A stretch of DNA of 64,000 nt, taken from CBDDLD01 sp965230605 (GTDB lineage: Bacteria > Bacteroidota > Bacteroidia > Flavobacteriales > Flavobacteriaceae). Position 1 is the stretch's first letter; each line of letters begins with the position of its first letter. Shown here in pieces: positions 17,032-27,455 of the stretch. The position numbers were made by a program, and so were the translations under genes. The notes beneath the pieces are model-generated. The model did not search any database and was not told the origin of the DNA. It was given only the letters and a program-made list of their open reading frames with translations. The DNA lies in contig CBDDLD010000004.1 of NCBI GenBank assembly GCA_965230605.1, forward strand, positions 558,001 through 622,000, read 5' to 3'.

Positions 17032-19044
17032 GTGGCAACAAACGAGACCAAAATATTGAATCGATTATACTTTGTAGCAGGATGTATGTTCGTGTTTGCT
17101 CTGGCAGTGGTGTTTAAGCTATGCGCTATTCAGTTCATTAATGGAGATCAGTATCGTGACTTAGCGCAAAAGCGTACAGTTAAGAATTTTGAAATCCCAG
17201 CAAACCGAGGCAATGTATATTCGGCAAACGGGAGTTTATTAGCAACGTCGATTCCAAAATATGATATCAGAATTGATGCTGTTCAACCTCAGCAAAAAAC
17301 CTTTGATGAGTATATAAAACCCTTAGCAGATTCTTTATCTAAGTATACGGGAAGACCTTCAAGTTATCATGTTAACACCATAACTAAAGCTCGAAATAAT
17401 AAGAACCGCTATTTCTTATTGGCTCGAAACATAAGTTATTCAGATTATATACGTCTTCGAAATTTTCCGATGCTTAAACTTGGCGCCATTAAGGGAGGGT
17501 TAATTGTAGAACAAACTACAAGAAGAGAGCACCCTATGGGAGGCATCGCTGAGCGTACTATTGGTTATGAGCGTATTGATGACCAAGGGAATGTCACCAG
17601 GCCTGGAATTGATGGTGCTTTTGGTGTGAAATACTTAAGAGGAGTAAATGGGAAACGCTTAAAGCAAAAGATAGGCAATGGGCAATGGAAGCCTATTAGA
17701 GATGCTAATGAAGTGGAGCCTCAAGATGGTTATGATGTGTATACAACCATAGATGTCAATATTCAAGATATAGCACATCATTCGCTGTTAAGTCAATTGG
17801 AGTATTACGAAGCAGAGCATGGTTGTGTTGTGGTTATGGATGTTAAAACAGGTGAGATAAAAGCGATATCCAATCTGGGGAGAAATGACAAAGGCTATTA
17901 TTATGAACGCTTAAACTATGCGGTTGGAGAAAGTCACGAGCCAGGTTCAACGTTCAAAGTAATGGCTATGATGGCTGCTCTTGAAGATAAAGTCATCGAT
18001 ACTTCTTCTATTATAGATACCGGTAATGGTGTAAAAACATTTTATGGAAGACGAATAAGAGATTCGCGTACAGGAGGATTTGGAAAGATATCCGCAGCAC
18101 GTTCATTAGAGGTGTCTTCAAATATTGGCTTGGCTACTATTATAGATGATGGCTATGCCTCACAGCCTAAAAAATTCATTAAAAGGATTAAGTCATGGAA
18201 TCTTCATAAACCTCTTGGAGTGTCACTAATAGGTGAAGGTAAGCCCGATATTCCGGAACCAGGGCATAAGAAATGGAGTAAGAATGCATTGCCATCTATG
18301 GCCTATGGCTACAATTTAGAGTTGACACCGCTTCAGACTTTAGCTTTCTATAATGCCATTGCTAATAATGGAGAATTAGTGAAGCCAAGATTTATCAAAG
18401 CGGTGAAGGAGTTTGATCGTGAAGTAGAGGTTTTTGATAAAGAAGTACTTATAGAAAAACTATGTTCTAAAAAAACACTAGCTCAGATTAGAGTCATGCT
18501 TAAAAATGTGGTAGTACGTGGTACAGGAGATGGTCTATACAGTCCAAATTTCTCTATGGCTGGAAAAACAGGTACAGCACAAGCCGAGTATTGGATGGCC
18601 GATTGGGAAGAGAATAAACGCTATGTGTCCTCATTTGCCGGCTACTTCCCGGCAGATAATCCTAAGTATTCATGTATTGTGGTAATACATAAACCAAGCA
18701 TAAAAAAAGGCTACTATGGCGCCGATGTGTCCGGTCCTGTATTTAAAAGAATCGCTCAAAAGATTTTTACGGACACTCCTATCATAGATGAAGTTCAAAC
18801 ACTCGACTTTAATAATGCAGTGGTAGAAGAAGATTTCGAAAGTTTCAACGCATTGGCTAACAAGTATAAAACTCTTATGCCAAATGTAGTTGGCATGCCG
18901 GCTATGGATGCATTAGCCTTATTGGAGAATCTAGAAGTAAAAGTAAAAGTAAAATTGAACGGCTCAGGAGTAATAAAGAAGCAATCAATAAGTAGAAATA
19001 CCAAGTTAAAAACCAATCAAACCATCGTCTTAGACGCATCATGA
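17032..19044 (+). CDS. ftsI: Septal transpeptidase FtsI (penicillin-binding protein) with PASTA domain
   Basis: 670 residues, starting at a GTG. An N-terminal membrane anchor (about 14-32) precedes the PBP dimerisation domain (about 55-220) and the transpeptidase domain with S306-T-F-K309, S362-S-N364 and K512-T-G-T515. A PASTA domain (about 612-670, LMPNVVGMPAMDAL) ends the protein, usual in Bacteroidota FtsI but absent from the E. coli protein. It cross-links septal peptidoglycan. It lies 2 nt behind ftsL and overlaps murE by 4 nt. Confidence 0.96.
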   Translation: MATNETKILNRLYFVAGCMFVFALAVVFKLCAIQFINGDQYRDLAQKRTVKNFEIPANRGNVYSANGSLLATSIPKYDIRIDAVQPQQKTFDEYIKPLADSLSKYTGRPSSYHVNTITKARNNKNRYFLLARNISYSDYIRLRNFPMLKLGAIKGGLIVEQTTRREHPMGGIAERTIGYERIDDQGNVTRPGIDGAFGVKYLRGVNGKRLKQKIGNGQWKPIRDANEVEPQDGYDVYTTIDVNIQDIAHHSLLSQLEYYEAEHGCVVVMDVKTGEIKAISNLGRNDKGYYYERLNYAVGESHEPGSTFKVMAMMAALEDKVIDTSSIIDTGNGVKTFYGRRIRDSRTGGFGKISAARSLEVSSNIGLATIIDDGYASQPKKFIKRIKSWNLHKPLGVSLIGEGKPDIPEPGHKKWSKNALPSMAYGYNLELTPLQTLAFYNAIANNGELVKPRFIKAVKEFDREVEVFDKEVLIEKLCSKKTLAQIRVMLKNVVVRGTGDGLYSPNFSMAGKTGTAQAEYWMADWEENKRYVSSFAGYFPADNPKYSCIVVIHKPSIKKGYYGADVSGPVFKRIAQKIFTDTPIIDEVQTLDFNNAVVEEDFESFNALANKYKTLMPNVVGMPAMDALALLENLEVKVKVKLNGSGVIKKQSISRNTKLKTNQTIVLDAS

Positions 19045-20504
19045 AAGCTTTAAAAGACATATTATATAAAGTAACCATCAATGCTGTAGCCGGAAGTACA
19101 GGTGTTATAATCAATGACATCACATTTGATTCCCGAACAGTAAAAGAAGGCGATGTTTTTGTGGCTATTTCCGGAACTGTAATTGATGGACATAAGTATA
19201 TTGATAAAGCCATAACTCAGGGGGCTAAAACCATTATATGTGAAGTCTTACCTGATGACCTTAAAGATGAAGTTACTTATGTTGAGGTTGAAAATTCTAA
19301 ACAAGCTCTGGCCTATATGGCCTCTAACTTCTATGGCAACCCTTCTGAGAATTTAAAGCTAGTAGGAGTAACAGGAACTAATGGGAAAACCACCGTCAGT
19401 TCATTGCTTTATCAGTTATTCAAAAAAGCGGGCTATAAAGTTGGATTACTATCTACAGTAAAAGTCATGGTAGATGATAAGACCTATGATGCCACTCATA
19501 CAACGCCTGACTCACTCTCTATTAATAAGTATTTACAACTTATGAATGACGAAGGTGTGGAGTATTGTTTTATGGAGGTAAGTTCTCATGGTATTCATCA
19601 AAGTAGAACTGAAGGCTTACATTTTGAAGGAGGCATATTTACTAACCTGTCTCATGACCATTTAGATTATCATAAAACATTTGCGGAATACAGAGATGTG
19701 AAGAAGCTATTCTTTGACCAACTTCCTAAGTCAGCATTTGTGCTAGTCAATATAGATGATAAAAATGGTTTGGTAATGCTTCAGAACACAAAAGCTAAGA
19801 AGTATACCTATGCTTTAAAAAGTTATGCTGATTACAAAGCACAGATATTAGAAAATCAATTCAGTGGCTTATTACTCAAGCTCAATGATAATGAGGTGTG
19901 GACTAAACTCATAGGAAATTTTAATGCATACAATATTCTAGCCATATATGCTACTGCAGATCTATTAGGTCTTGAAACTGTAGAAAATTTAAGGTTGATC
20001 AGTGAATTAGAAAGTGTAAGCGGAAGGTTTCAATACCTCGTGTCAGATGACAAGATCACTGCTATAGTAGATTATGCACACACACCTGATGCTTTAAAGA
20101 ATGTATTAGAAACCATTAATTCTATCCGCACTAAGAATGAAGAGTTAATAACAGTAGTAGGATGTGGAGGAGATAGAGATACAACCAAACGACCTAAAAT
20201 GGGGCATATTGCTTCAGCTTTAAGTACTAAGGTCATTTTTACCAGCGATAACCCTAGAAGTGAAAATCCGGCTGATATCATAGAACAAATTGAAGCTGGC
20301 GTAGAGCCTCAAAATTATAAGAAGATAGTTTCCATTATAGATAGAAAGCAAGCCATCAGAGCAGCATGTCAAATGGCAAATAGCAATGATATTATTCTAA
20401 TTGCCGGAAAAGGGCATGAAGCCTATCAGGAGATTAAGGGTGTTCGTACAGAATTTGATGATTATAAGATAGTAAACGAATTATTAAAGCAATTACAGAA
20501 GTAG
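19041..20504 (+). CDS. murE: UDP-MurNAc-tripeptide synthetase, meso-diaminopimelate type
   Basis: 487 residues. Mur-ligase P-loop T111-G-T-N-G-K116-T, then the central ATP-binding and C-terminal domains. D403-N-P-R406 is the MurE signature that selects meso-diaminopimelate over lysine, so the cell wall is predicted to be DAP type. It adds the third residue of the stem peptide in the cytoplasm. The gene overlaps ftsI by 4 nt, and its stop is directly followed by the mraY ATG. Confidence 0.97.
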   Translation: MKALKDILYKVTINAVAGSTGVIINDITFDSRTVKEGDVFVAISGTVIDGHKYIDKAITQGAKTIICEVLPDDLKDEVTYVEVENSKQALAYMASNFYGNPSENLKLVGVTGTNGKTTVSSLLYQLFKKAGYKVGLLSTVKVMVDDKTYDATHTTPDSLSINKYLQLMNDEGVEYCFMEVSSHGIHQSRTEGLHFEGGIFTNLSHDHLDYHKTFAEYRDVKKLFFDQLPKSAFVLVNIDDKNGLVMLQNTKAKKYTYALKSYADYKAQILENQFSGLLLKLNDNEVWTKLIGNFNAYNILAIYATADLLGLETVENLRLISELESVSGRFQYLVSDDKITAIVDYAHTPDALKNVLETINSIRTKNEELITVVGCGGDRDTTKRPKMGHIASALSTKVIFTSDNPRSENPADIIEQIEAGVEPQNYKKIVSIIDRKQAIRAACQMANSNDIILIAGKGHEAYQEIKGVRTEFDDYKIVNELLKQLQK

Positions 20505-21746
20505 ATGTTATACTACCTATTTGAATATTTAGAAAAACAATTTCAGTTTCCCGGAGCTACGCTTTTTGGTTTCATAACCTTTAGAGCGGCATTAGCTATC
20601 ATTCTGTCCTTATTGATTTCTACGATTTACGGAAAGCGAATCATACGCTTTTTACAATCAAAGCAAGTAGGCGAGACCATTAGAGATCTAGGTCTAGAAG
20701 GTCAGGTAGAGAAAGCAGGAACTCCAACAATGGGTGGGATCATAATTATTCTTTCAACGTTGATCCCAGTTCTGTTATTAGCTAAGTTAGAAAACATCTA
20801 CATCATTTTGTTGATTGTAACCACATTGTGGATGGGTACTATCGGTTTTATTGATGATTACATTAAGAAGTTTAAGAATGATAAACAAGGCTTAAAAGGC
20901 AAGTTTAAAGTTTTAGGCCAGGTTGGATTAGGGATTATAGTTGGTGCTACCATGTATTTCCATGATGATATCACTATTAAAGAAAAATTACCTGAAGCTG
21001 AACAGCAGGTATTATTATCTGAAGATCCTAATATAGCACCTTTCAAGCTTTTTGAAGCTGAAGAGAAATCAACTAAGACGACAATTCCATTTGTAAAAGG
21101 CAACGAATTTGACTACGCAGACTTAATCACATGGATTAGCGAAGATTTTGGTAAGTACGCATGGATCATATTCGTCATTGCAGCCATATTCATTATCACA
21201 GCAGTTTCAAATGGGGCCAATCTCACTGATGGAATAGATGGATTGGCAGCAGGAACATCCGCCATAATTGTACTTACACTTGGCATTTTTGCTTGGGTTT
21301 CAGGTAACATAATTTTCTCAGACTATCTGAATATTATGTACATCCCTCGGGTGGAAGAAATTACAATTTACATCGCAGCATTTGTGGGAGCTTTAATAGG
21401 GTTCCTATGGTACAATACATATCCTGCTCAAGTATTTATGGGGGATACAGGGAGTTTAACTATAGGAGGAATCATAGCAGTTATAGCTATTGCGGTTAGA
21501 AAAGAATGGTTGATTCCATTACTATGTGGAATTTTCCTTGCAGAAAACCTATCTGTAGTAATGCAGGTGAGCTATTTCAAATACACCCGAAAGAAATATG
21601 GAGAAGGTAGGCGCATTTTTAAAATGTCGCCATTACATCATCATTATCAGAAGTTGGGATATCACGAAAGTAAGATTGTAACTAGGTTTTGGATTATAGG
21701 AATATTACTAGCCATTCTAACCATAGTGACGCTGAAAATAAGATAA
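20505..21746 (+). CDS. mraY: Phospho-MurNAc-pentapeptide transferase
   Basis: 413 residues, polytopic. MraY transfers phospho-MurNAc-pentapeptide to undecaprenyl phosphate, making lipid I. Catalytic segments visible: GTPTMGG, the aspartate pair in GFIDDYIKK, NGANLTDGIDGLA and the MSPLHHHYQ region. It is about 50 residues longer than E. coli MraY owing to a hydrophilic insert at roughly 155-205, which I know as usual in Bacteroidota. It abuts murE with no gap, and murD follows after 4 nt. Confidence 0.97.
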   Translation: MLYYLFEYLEKQFQFPGATLFGFITFRAALAIILSLLISTIYGKRIIRFLQSKQVGETIRDLGLEGQVEKAGTPTMGGIIIILSTLIPVLLLAKLENIYIILLIVTTLWMGTIGFIDDYIKKFKNDKQGLKGKFKVLGQVGLGIIVGATMYFHDDITIKEKLPEAEQQVLLSEDPNIAPFKLFEAEEKSTKTTIPFVKGNEFDYADLITWISEDFGKYAWIIFVIAAIFIITAVSNGANLTDGIDGLAAGTSAIIVLTLGIFAWVSGNIIFSDYLNIMYIPRVEEITIYIAAFVGALIGFLWYNTYPAQVFMGDTGSLTIGGIIAVIAIAVRKEWLIPLLCGIFLAENLSVVMQVSYFKYTRKKYGEGRRIFKMSPLHHHYQKLGYHESKIVTRFWIIGILLAILTIVTLKIR

Positions 21747-21750
21747 TGAA

Positions 21751-23079
21751 ATGAGACTGGTAGTACTAGGTGGAGGAGAAAGTGGTGTTGGAGCTGCACT
21801 GCTAGGAAAAGAAAAAGGATTTGAGGTTTTTCTCTCAGACAAAGGAGAGATCAAACCAAAATATAAAGACGTTCTTAAACATAATGCGATCGAATGGGAA
21901 GAGGGGCAGCATACCGAATCAAAGATTATGAATGCTGACTTGGTAATGAAAAGCCCCGGAATACCTGATCATGTGCCATTGGTAAAAGCTTTGATTGATA
22001 ATCAAGTTTCCGTGATTTCAGAGATTGAATTGGCATCTCGATATACAGATGCACTCTTGGTAGGGATAACAGGGAGTAATGGTAAAACAACAACTGCGAC
22101 ATTAACGCATTATGTGTTGAAGCATGATATAGAAGTTGGGTTAGCTGGAAATATTGGAGATAGCTTTGCTAAGCAAGTACTGGAACATGATTATCCGAAT
22201 TATGTATTAGAGATTAGTAGTTTTCAATTAGATGGAATCGAGGATTTTAAACCACATATAGCAGTCATTACCAACATCACACCAGACCATTTAGATAGAT
22301 ATGATAATGATTTTGATAAGTATACCGCATCAAAATTCAGAATTATAGAAAACCAAATCAGCTCAGACTATTTCATCTATGACGGAGATGATCCGGTTAT
22401 AAATGAATGGATTGCTAAGACCAACATTCGATCAAAACAACTCCCGTTTTCATTGAAGAGATCAGTAGAAGAGGGAGCGTATTTAAAAGATAAAGAGATA
22501 ATAATAACCATAGATAACAACCAAATAATTATGCCAACAGCGAATCTAGCTTTAGAGGGGAAACACAATATTAAAAACGCTATGGCGGCAACAACCGTAG
22601 CACACTTATTAAAAATAAGGAAGCAGACCATTAGGGAAAGCCTAGAAAATTTTCAAGGTGTAGAGCACCGTTTAGAAAATGTATTAAGAATCAATAAGGT
22701 GCAATACATCAATGATTCCAAGGCAACTAACGTAAACGCAACATACTTCGCATTAGAGAGTATGGACGCACCTACGGTATGGATAGTAGGAGGGGAAGAT
22801 AAAGGAAACGATTATAGAGAACTTTTTCCTTTTGTGAATGAGAAAGTAAAAGCAATTATTTGTCTAGGCGTAGACAATGAAAAATTATTCAAGGCTTTTG
22901 GAAGTATGGTAGATATTATTGTCGAAACACAATACATGTCTGAAGCTGTTAAGATAGCTTATAAGATTGCAGAAACAGGCGATAATGTATTACTATCACC
23001 AGCATGTGCAAGCTTCGATTTATTCGAAAATTATGAAGATAGAGGGCGTCAGTTTAAAGAAGCTGTACGTAAATTATAA
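21751..23079 (+). CDS. murD: UDP-MurNAc-L-alanine:D-glutamate ligase
   Basis: 442 residues. An N-terminal Rossmann-like domain (MRLVVLGGGESGVGAA), the ATP-binding P-loop T107-G-S-N-G-K112-TT in the central domain, and the C-terminal ligase domain (HRLENV, NDSKATN). It adds D-glutamate to UDP-MurNAc-L-Ala in the cytoplasm. Positioned 4 nt behind mraY and 20 nt ahead of ftsW. Confidence 0.97.
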   Translation: MRLVVLGGGESGVGAALLGKEKGFEVFLSDKGEIKPKYKDVLKHNAIEWEEGQHTESKIMNADLVMKSPGIPDHVPLVKALIDNQVSVISEIELASRYTDALLVGITGSNGKTTTATLTHYVLKHDIEVGLAGNIGDSFAKQVLEHDYPNYVLEISSFQLDGIEDFKPHIAVITNITPDHLDRYDNDFDKYTASKFRIIENQISSDYFIYDGDDPVINEWIAKTNIRSKQLPFSLKRSVEEGAYLKDKEIIITIDNNQIIMPTANLALEGKHNIKNAMAATTVAHLLKIRKQTIRESLENFQGVEHRLENVLRINKVQYINDSKATNVNATYFALESMDAPTVWIVGGEDKGNDYRELFPFVNEKVKAIICLGVDNEKLFKAFGSMVDIIVETQYMSEAVKIAYKIAETGDNVLLSPACASFDLFENYEDRGRQFKEAVRKL

Positions 23080-23099
23080 TAAGACAGTAGCTAGATTAA

Positions 23100-24296
23100 G
23101 TGCAAACACTATTTAAACAAATAAAGGGGGATAGACTGATATGGGCAATAGCAGCGCTATTGGCTATATTTTCGTTTTTGCCTGTATATAGTGCAGCAAG
23201 CAATCTGGCATATATAGGAGGAGTTGGAAACACATTCACCTATTTTGTGAAACACTTCATGCACTTGTTTTTAGGATTCGTTATCATGTACGGCGTGCAT
23301 AAGATACCCTATAAATACTTCAGAGGTCTATCAATGATTATGCTTCCTATTGTATTTGTATTACTTATTGTAACGATGCTGCAAGGCACTACAATAGATG
23401 GAGCAAATGCAAGTCGTTGGATAAAGATCCCATTTGTAGGGATGTCTTTTCAAACCTCTACACTAGCATCCGTTGTGTTAATGGTATATGTAGCAAGATA
23501 TTTGTCCAAGATAAAAGATAAAGAGGTTACTTTTAAAGAAACCGTATTGCCGCTTTGGGCACCAGTATTTATAGTTTTAGCACTTATTTTACCGGCTAAT
23601 TTCTCTACAACAGCCATCATTTTTACTATGGTTATGATGCTGTCATTCATTGGAGGATATCCTATACGCTACTTACTTATTATCATAGGAACAGGAGTAT
23701 TGTCGTTAGTGTTCTTTGTTTTGGTGGCAAAGGCATTCCCGGAGGCTATGCCAAATAGAGTAGATACCTGGATGAGTCGTTTAGAGAACTTCTCTAATGG
23801 TGAAGACACAGAAGAAGATTACCAAATAGAATTAGCAAAAATTGCGATAGCCTCAGGAGGAGTTCAGGGGCTTGGACCTGGAAAAAGCAGACAGAAAAAT
23901 GTATTACCACAATCCTCATCAGATTTCATTTTTGCAATCATTATTGAAGAGTATGGGTTAGTTGGAGGTTTGTTTTTACTGCTTCTGTATTCGTGGCTAT
24001 TGTTCAGAATAGTGATCGTGTCTCAAAAAGCAGATACTATTTTCGGAAAATTACTAGTGTTAGGTGTTGGACTACCTATAGTATTTCAGGCATTAATAAA
24101 TATGGCGGTTGCGGTGGAGTTGTTCCCGGTAACTGGACAAACATTACCACTTATAAGTAGTGGGGGAACATCTATTTGGATGACTTGTTTGGCTATCGGT
24201 ATCATTTTAAGTGTTAGTGCCAGACGTCAGGAACTTAAATCACAAGAAGAACAAGAAGAAGATAATCCTTTAGATATTTTAAGTGAAGCATTGTAG
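23100..24296 (+). CDS. ftsW: Septal peptidoglycan polymerase FtsW (SEDS family)
   Basis: 398 residues with about ten transmembrane helices, starting at a GTG. SEDS hallmarks are ANASRWIKIPF after the third helix, the large loop with GGVQGLGPGKSRQK, and the C-terminal PVTGQTLPLISSGGTS. FtsW polymerises glycan strands from lipid II together with FtsI. The stop codon (24294-24296) is directly followed by the murG ATG. The C-terminal tail is Glu-rich (about 380-398). Confidence 0.96.
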   Translation: MQTLFKQIKGDRLIWAIAALLAIFSFLPVYSAASNLAYIGGVGNTFTYFVKHFMHLFLGFVIMYGVHKIPYKYFRGLSMIMLPIVFVLLIVTMLQGTTIDGANASRWIKIPFVGMSFQTSTLASVVLMVYVARYLSKIKDKEVTFKETVLPLWAPVFIVLALILPANFSTTAIIFTMVMMLSFIGGYPIRYLLIIIGTGVLSLVFFVLVAKAFPEAMPNRVDTWMSRLENFSNGEDTEEDYQIELAKIAIASGGVQGLGPGKSRQKNVLPQSSSDFIFAIIIEEYGLVGGLFLLLLYSWLLFRIVIVSQKADTIFGKLLVLGVGLPIVFQALINMAVAVELFPVTGQTLPLISSGGTSIWMTCLAIGIILSVSARRQELKSQEEQEEDNPLDILSEAL

Positions 24297-25394
24297 ATGA
24301 GTAACTATAAAGTCATATTGTCAGGAGGAGGAACAGGAGGCCATATCTACCCTGCAATAGCTATCGCTAATGAAATTAAGCGCCGATATCCAGATACAGA
24401 GTTCTTATTTGTAGGCGCTAAGGATCGTATGGAAATGGAAAAGGTGCCCGAAGCAGGATATCAAATCGAAGGGCTATGGATTTCAGGGATTCAAAGAAAG
24501 TTGACTCTTAAAAATTTAGCGTTTCCATTCAAGCTGATGAGTAGTTTGATGCGATCTAGAAAGATCATTAAAATGTTTAAGCCCGATATAGCCATTGGAA
24601 CAGGAGGATTTGCAAGTGGCCCTCTACTTTATGCAGCTGCATCAAAAAGGATTCCGACTTTAATCCAAGAACAGAATTCTTATCCCGGGATCACCAATAA
24701 ACTACTGAGTAAGAAAGTAGATAAAATATGTGTGGCTTATGATGGCTTGGAGCGATTCTTTCCAAAACAAAAATTATTGAAAACAGGAAATCCTATACGA
24801 GCAGATCTGATCAACACAGAAACCAAGACAGTTGAGGCTAAAGATCACTTCAACCTTAAACATGGGAAGTACACATTGTTAGTTATTGGTGGAAGTTTAG
24901 GAGCAAAACGTATCAACCAATTAATAGAAGAAGAGTTAGAGTTTTTCCAAACTCAAAATGTGCAGCTTATTTGGCAGTGTGGAAAACTATATTATGAGCA
25001 ATATAAGCAGTATAAACGACTAGAAGATGTACAGGTATTTCCATTTCTCAATGATATGGACTTGGCTTATGCTGCCGCTGATGTTATCATTTCAAGGGCA
25101 GGAGCAATTTCAGTATCTGAATTATGCTTAGCAGGTAAACCAGTCATATTTATACCATCACCAAATGTTGCAGAAGATCATCAGACAAAAAATGCGCAAG
25201 CAGTGGTAGATAAAGATGCAGCCATGTTAATTAAAGAGTCTGATCTGGAGATTGATTTTGAAAATAAGTTTGGACAGTTGATTCAAAACTCAGAAAAACA
25301 AAAACAGCTAGGAGAGAATATTAAAAAGTTGGCACTCTCAGAGGCTACAAATACGATTGTTGATGAAGTTGAAAAACTTTTAAATAAAGCATGA
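24297..25394 (+). CDS. murG: Lipid II synthase (GlcNAc transferase) MurG
   Basis: 365 residues, GT-B glycosyltransferase at the inner membrane surface. Gly-rich loops are present (SGGGTGGHIYPA at residues 9-20; GTGGFASGP; GGSLGA), as is the nucleotide-sugar site region ISRAGAISVSEL. It adds GlcNAc to lipid I to give lipid II. It abuts ftsW and overlaps murC by 4 nt. Confidence 0.97.
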   Translation: MSNYKVILSGGGTGGHIYPAIAIANEIKRRYPDTEFLFVGAKDRMEMEKVPEAGYQIEGLWISGIQRKLTLKNLAFPFKLMSSLMRSRKIIKMFKPDIAIGTGGFASGPLLYAAASKRIPTLIQEQNSYPGITNKLLSKKVDKICVAYDGLERFFPKQKLLKTGNPIRADLINTETKTVEAKDHFNLKHGKYTLLVIGGSLGAKRINQLIEEELEFFQTQNVQLIWQCGKLYYEQYKQYKRLEDVQVFPFLNDMDLAYAAADVIISRAGAISVSELCLAGKPVIFIPSPNVAEDHQTKNAQAVVDKDAAMLIKESDLEIDFENKFGQLIQNSEKQKQLGENIKKLALSEATNTIVDEVEKLLNKA

Positions 25395-26743
25395 ATTTAA
25401 GGCAGATACATAACATTTATTTCATTGGCATCGGAGGCATCGGAATGAGTGCTCTAGCACGTTATTTCAAGGCGAAAAAGATGAATGTAGCTGGTTATGA
25501 TAAGACAAAATCACCGATTACAGATACCCTTGAAGATTTAGGTATTGCCATTCATTTTGAAGATGAGGTGACTAACATTCCATCGGAGTATCTAAATGCA
25601 GAGAATACCATCATAGTATATACGCCGGCCATTCCTAAATCTCACAAAGAGTTGAGATATTTTTCTCATCATGGTTTCAAGGTTTTTAAGCGTTCAGAGA
25701 TTCTCGGTGAAATTACAAGAGACACCTTCTGCCTAGCAGTAGCAGGAACGCACGGCAAAACAACTACGACAAGCATCCTGGGGCATCTATTAAGCGAATG
25801 TAATGTGAAGGTTACAGCCTTTTTAGGGGGAATTAGTGAGAATTACAATTCTAATCTGATCTTAAAAGGAACAGAGGTCACAGTGGTTGAAGCCGATGAA
25901 TTTGACAGGTCATTTTTAACCCTATCTCCAGACATGGCATGTATCACTTCTATGGATGCCGATCATCTGGATATATATGGGGCACATGAAGCACTTACAT
26001 CCTCGTTTATAGCCTTTACTAAAAAGCTTAAACCTAAAGGAAAGCTGTATGTTAAAAAAGGCTTGCCGATAGAAGGAATTACTTATGGCATAGAAAAAGA
26101 TGCCGATTATACAGCTCAAAATATTAAAATTGAAAATGGAAGCTATGTTTTTGATGTGAAAACACCTGAAACCATACTTAAAAACATTCAATTTAACCTA
26201 CCTGGTAGACACAATTTGTCGAATGCATTAATAGCCTTGGCGATGGCTGTAGAGTATGGCTGCCCTCACCAGCAGCTCGCCAAGGCCTTAGCATCCTACA
26301 AAGGAGTGAAACGCCGTTTTACTTATCAAATTAAAACAGACTCACTGGTATTCATCGATGATTATGCGCACCATCCAGAAGAGATAAAAGCAGTTTACAA
26401 TGCTGTGGATGAAATGTACCCGGGTAAAAGTACACTGGCTGTTTTTCAACCACATTTATTCAGTAGAACACAAGACTTTGTAGATGAATTTGCAAGGGAA
26501 CTATCAAAGTTTGATGAAGTGATCTTACTCGATATATACCCAGCTAGAGAGCTTCCTATTGAAGGGGTGAACTCAAGCTGGCTTTTAGAGAAGATCAATA
26601 ATAAGAATAAACAATTATCTACTAAAAATGAATTAGTAGATAAGATAAAACATAGCAATGCACAAGTGATATTAACCCTTGGCGCAGGCGATATAGGAGA
26701 AGAAGTAAAACATATTAAAGAAGCATTATTCATTGCGAGTTAA
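25391..26743 (+). CDS. murC: UDP-N-acetylmuramate:L-alanine ligase
   Basis: 450 residues. N-terminal UDP-binding FIGIGGIGMSALAR, P-loop G119-T-H-G-K123-TTT, and ligase domain with VKRRFTYQ and IDDYAHHPEEI. It commits UDP-MurNAc to stem-peptide synthesis by adding L-alanine. It overlaps murG by 4 nt and ftsQ by 11 nt. Confidence 0.97.
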   Translation: MNLRQIHNIYFIGIGGIGMSALARYFKAKKMNVAGYDKTKSPITDTLEDLGIAIHFEDEVTNIPSEYLNAENTIIVYTPAIPKSHKELRYFSHHGFKVFKRSEILGEITRDTFCLAVAGTHGKTTTTSILGHLLSECNVKVTAFLGGISENYNSNLILKGTEVTVVEADEFDRSFLTLSPDMACITSMDADHLDIYGAHEALTSSFIAFTKKLKPKGKLYVKKGLPIEGITYGIEKDADYTAQNIKIENGSYVFDVKTPETILKNIQFNLPGRHNLSNALIALAMAVEYGCPHQQLAKALASYKGVKRRFTYQIKTDSLVFIDDYAHHPEEIKAVYNAVDEMYPGKSTLAVFQPHLFSRTQDFVDEFARELSKFDEVILLDIYPARELPIEGVNSSWLLEKINNKNKQLSTKNELVDKIKHSNAQVILTLGAGDIGEEVKHIKEALFIAS

Positions 26744-27452
26744 CTTAAATTACATAAAAGTAGTGCTGTTATTGGTGGTTGTTATTTTCCTCTATGCATT
26801 CTCTAATGCCCGAAATAATAATCGTAGAATAGCTGATCCGGAGATTAAATTTTTGGGGAGCGATAATCTATTTATTACGCATGAGACTGTTAGTAAATTG
26901 TTAATACAAAATCAACAAGACGTTACGGACAAGCCCAAAGAAATTATAGATTTGAATCAATTAGAATCAGCCCTAAATTCTAACCAGATGATCAGGAAAG
27001 CACAGGTGTTTATGTCAGTAGACGGGGTGCTTTCGGCAGAAATTGAACAAAAAAGACCTATTGCTAGAGTAAGTACTAAAACGTCTTTTTATGTAGATGA
27101 TGAAGGGTCCTATATGCCTTTATCATCTAATTATTCGGCAAGAGTACCACTAGTTACTGGTATCGTAGACAAAAATAATTTAGATAACATTTTTGAGGTG
27201 GCATTGGCAATTGATGCTGATGATTTTTTGAAGAAGCATGTGATAGAGATACATCAAAATGCAGATGCCACTTTAGAATTAAAGATCAGAAAACATGGTT
27301 TTAAGGTGGAACTAGGTACCTTAAATCAATTAGATAAGAAGATCAATAATTTTAAAGCATTTTATCAAAAAGCATTAAAAGATAAAACATTAAATAGCTA
27401 TAGTCGTGTAAATCTAAGGTTCGATAACCAAGTCATATGCACCAAAAAATAA
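26733..27452 (+). CDS. ftsQ: FtsQ/DivIB-like division protein
   Basis: 239 residues from a TTG start inside the 3' end of murC (11-nt overlap). A short cytoplasmic tail, one transmembrane helix (about 7-23), then an extracytoplasmic region with a POTRA-like segment (about 40-115, with LNQLESALNSNQMIRKAQVFM) and a beta domain. FtsQ bridges early and late divisome parts. Identity is supported by topology and by its place between murC and ftsA. The next gene starts 3 nt later. Confidence 0.88.
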   Translation: MRVNLNYIKVVLLLVVVIFLYAFSNARNNNRRIADPEIKFLGSDNLFITHETVSKLLIQNQQDVTDKPKEIIDLNQLESALNSNQMIRKAQVFMSVDGVLSAEIEQKRPIARVSTKTSFYVDDEGSYMPLSSNYSARVPLVTGIVDKNNLDNIFEVALAIDADDFLKKHVIEIHQNADATLELKIRKHGFKVELGTLNQLDKKINNFKAFYQKALKDKTLNSYSRVNLRFDNQVICTKK

Positions 27453-27455
27453 ACT

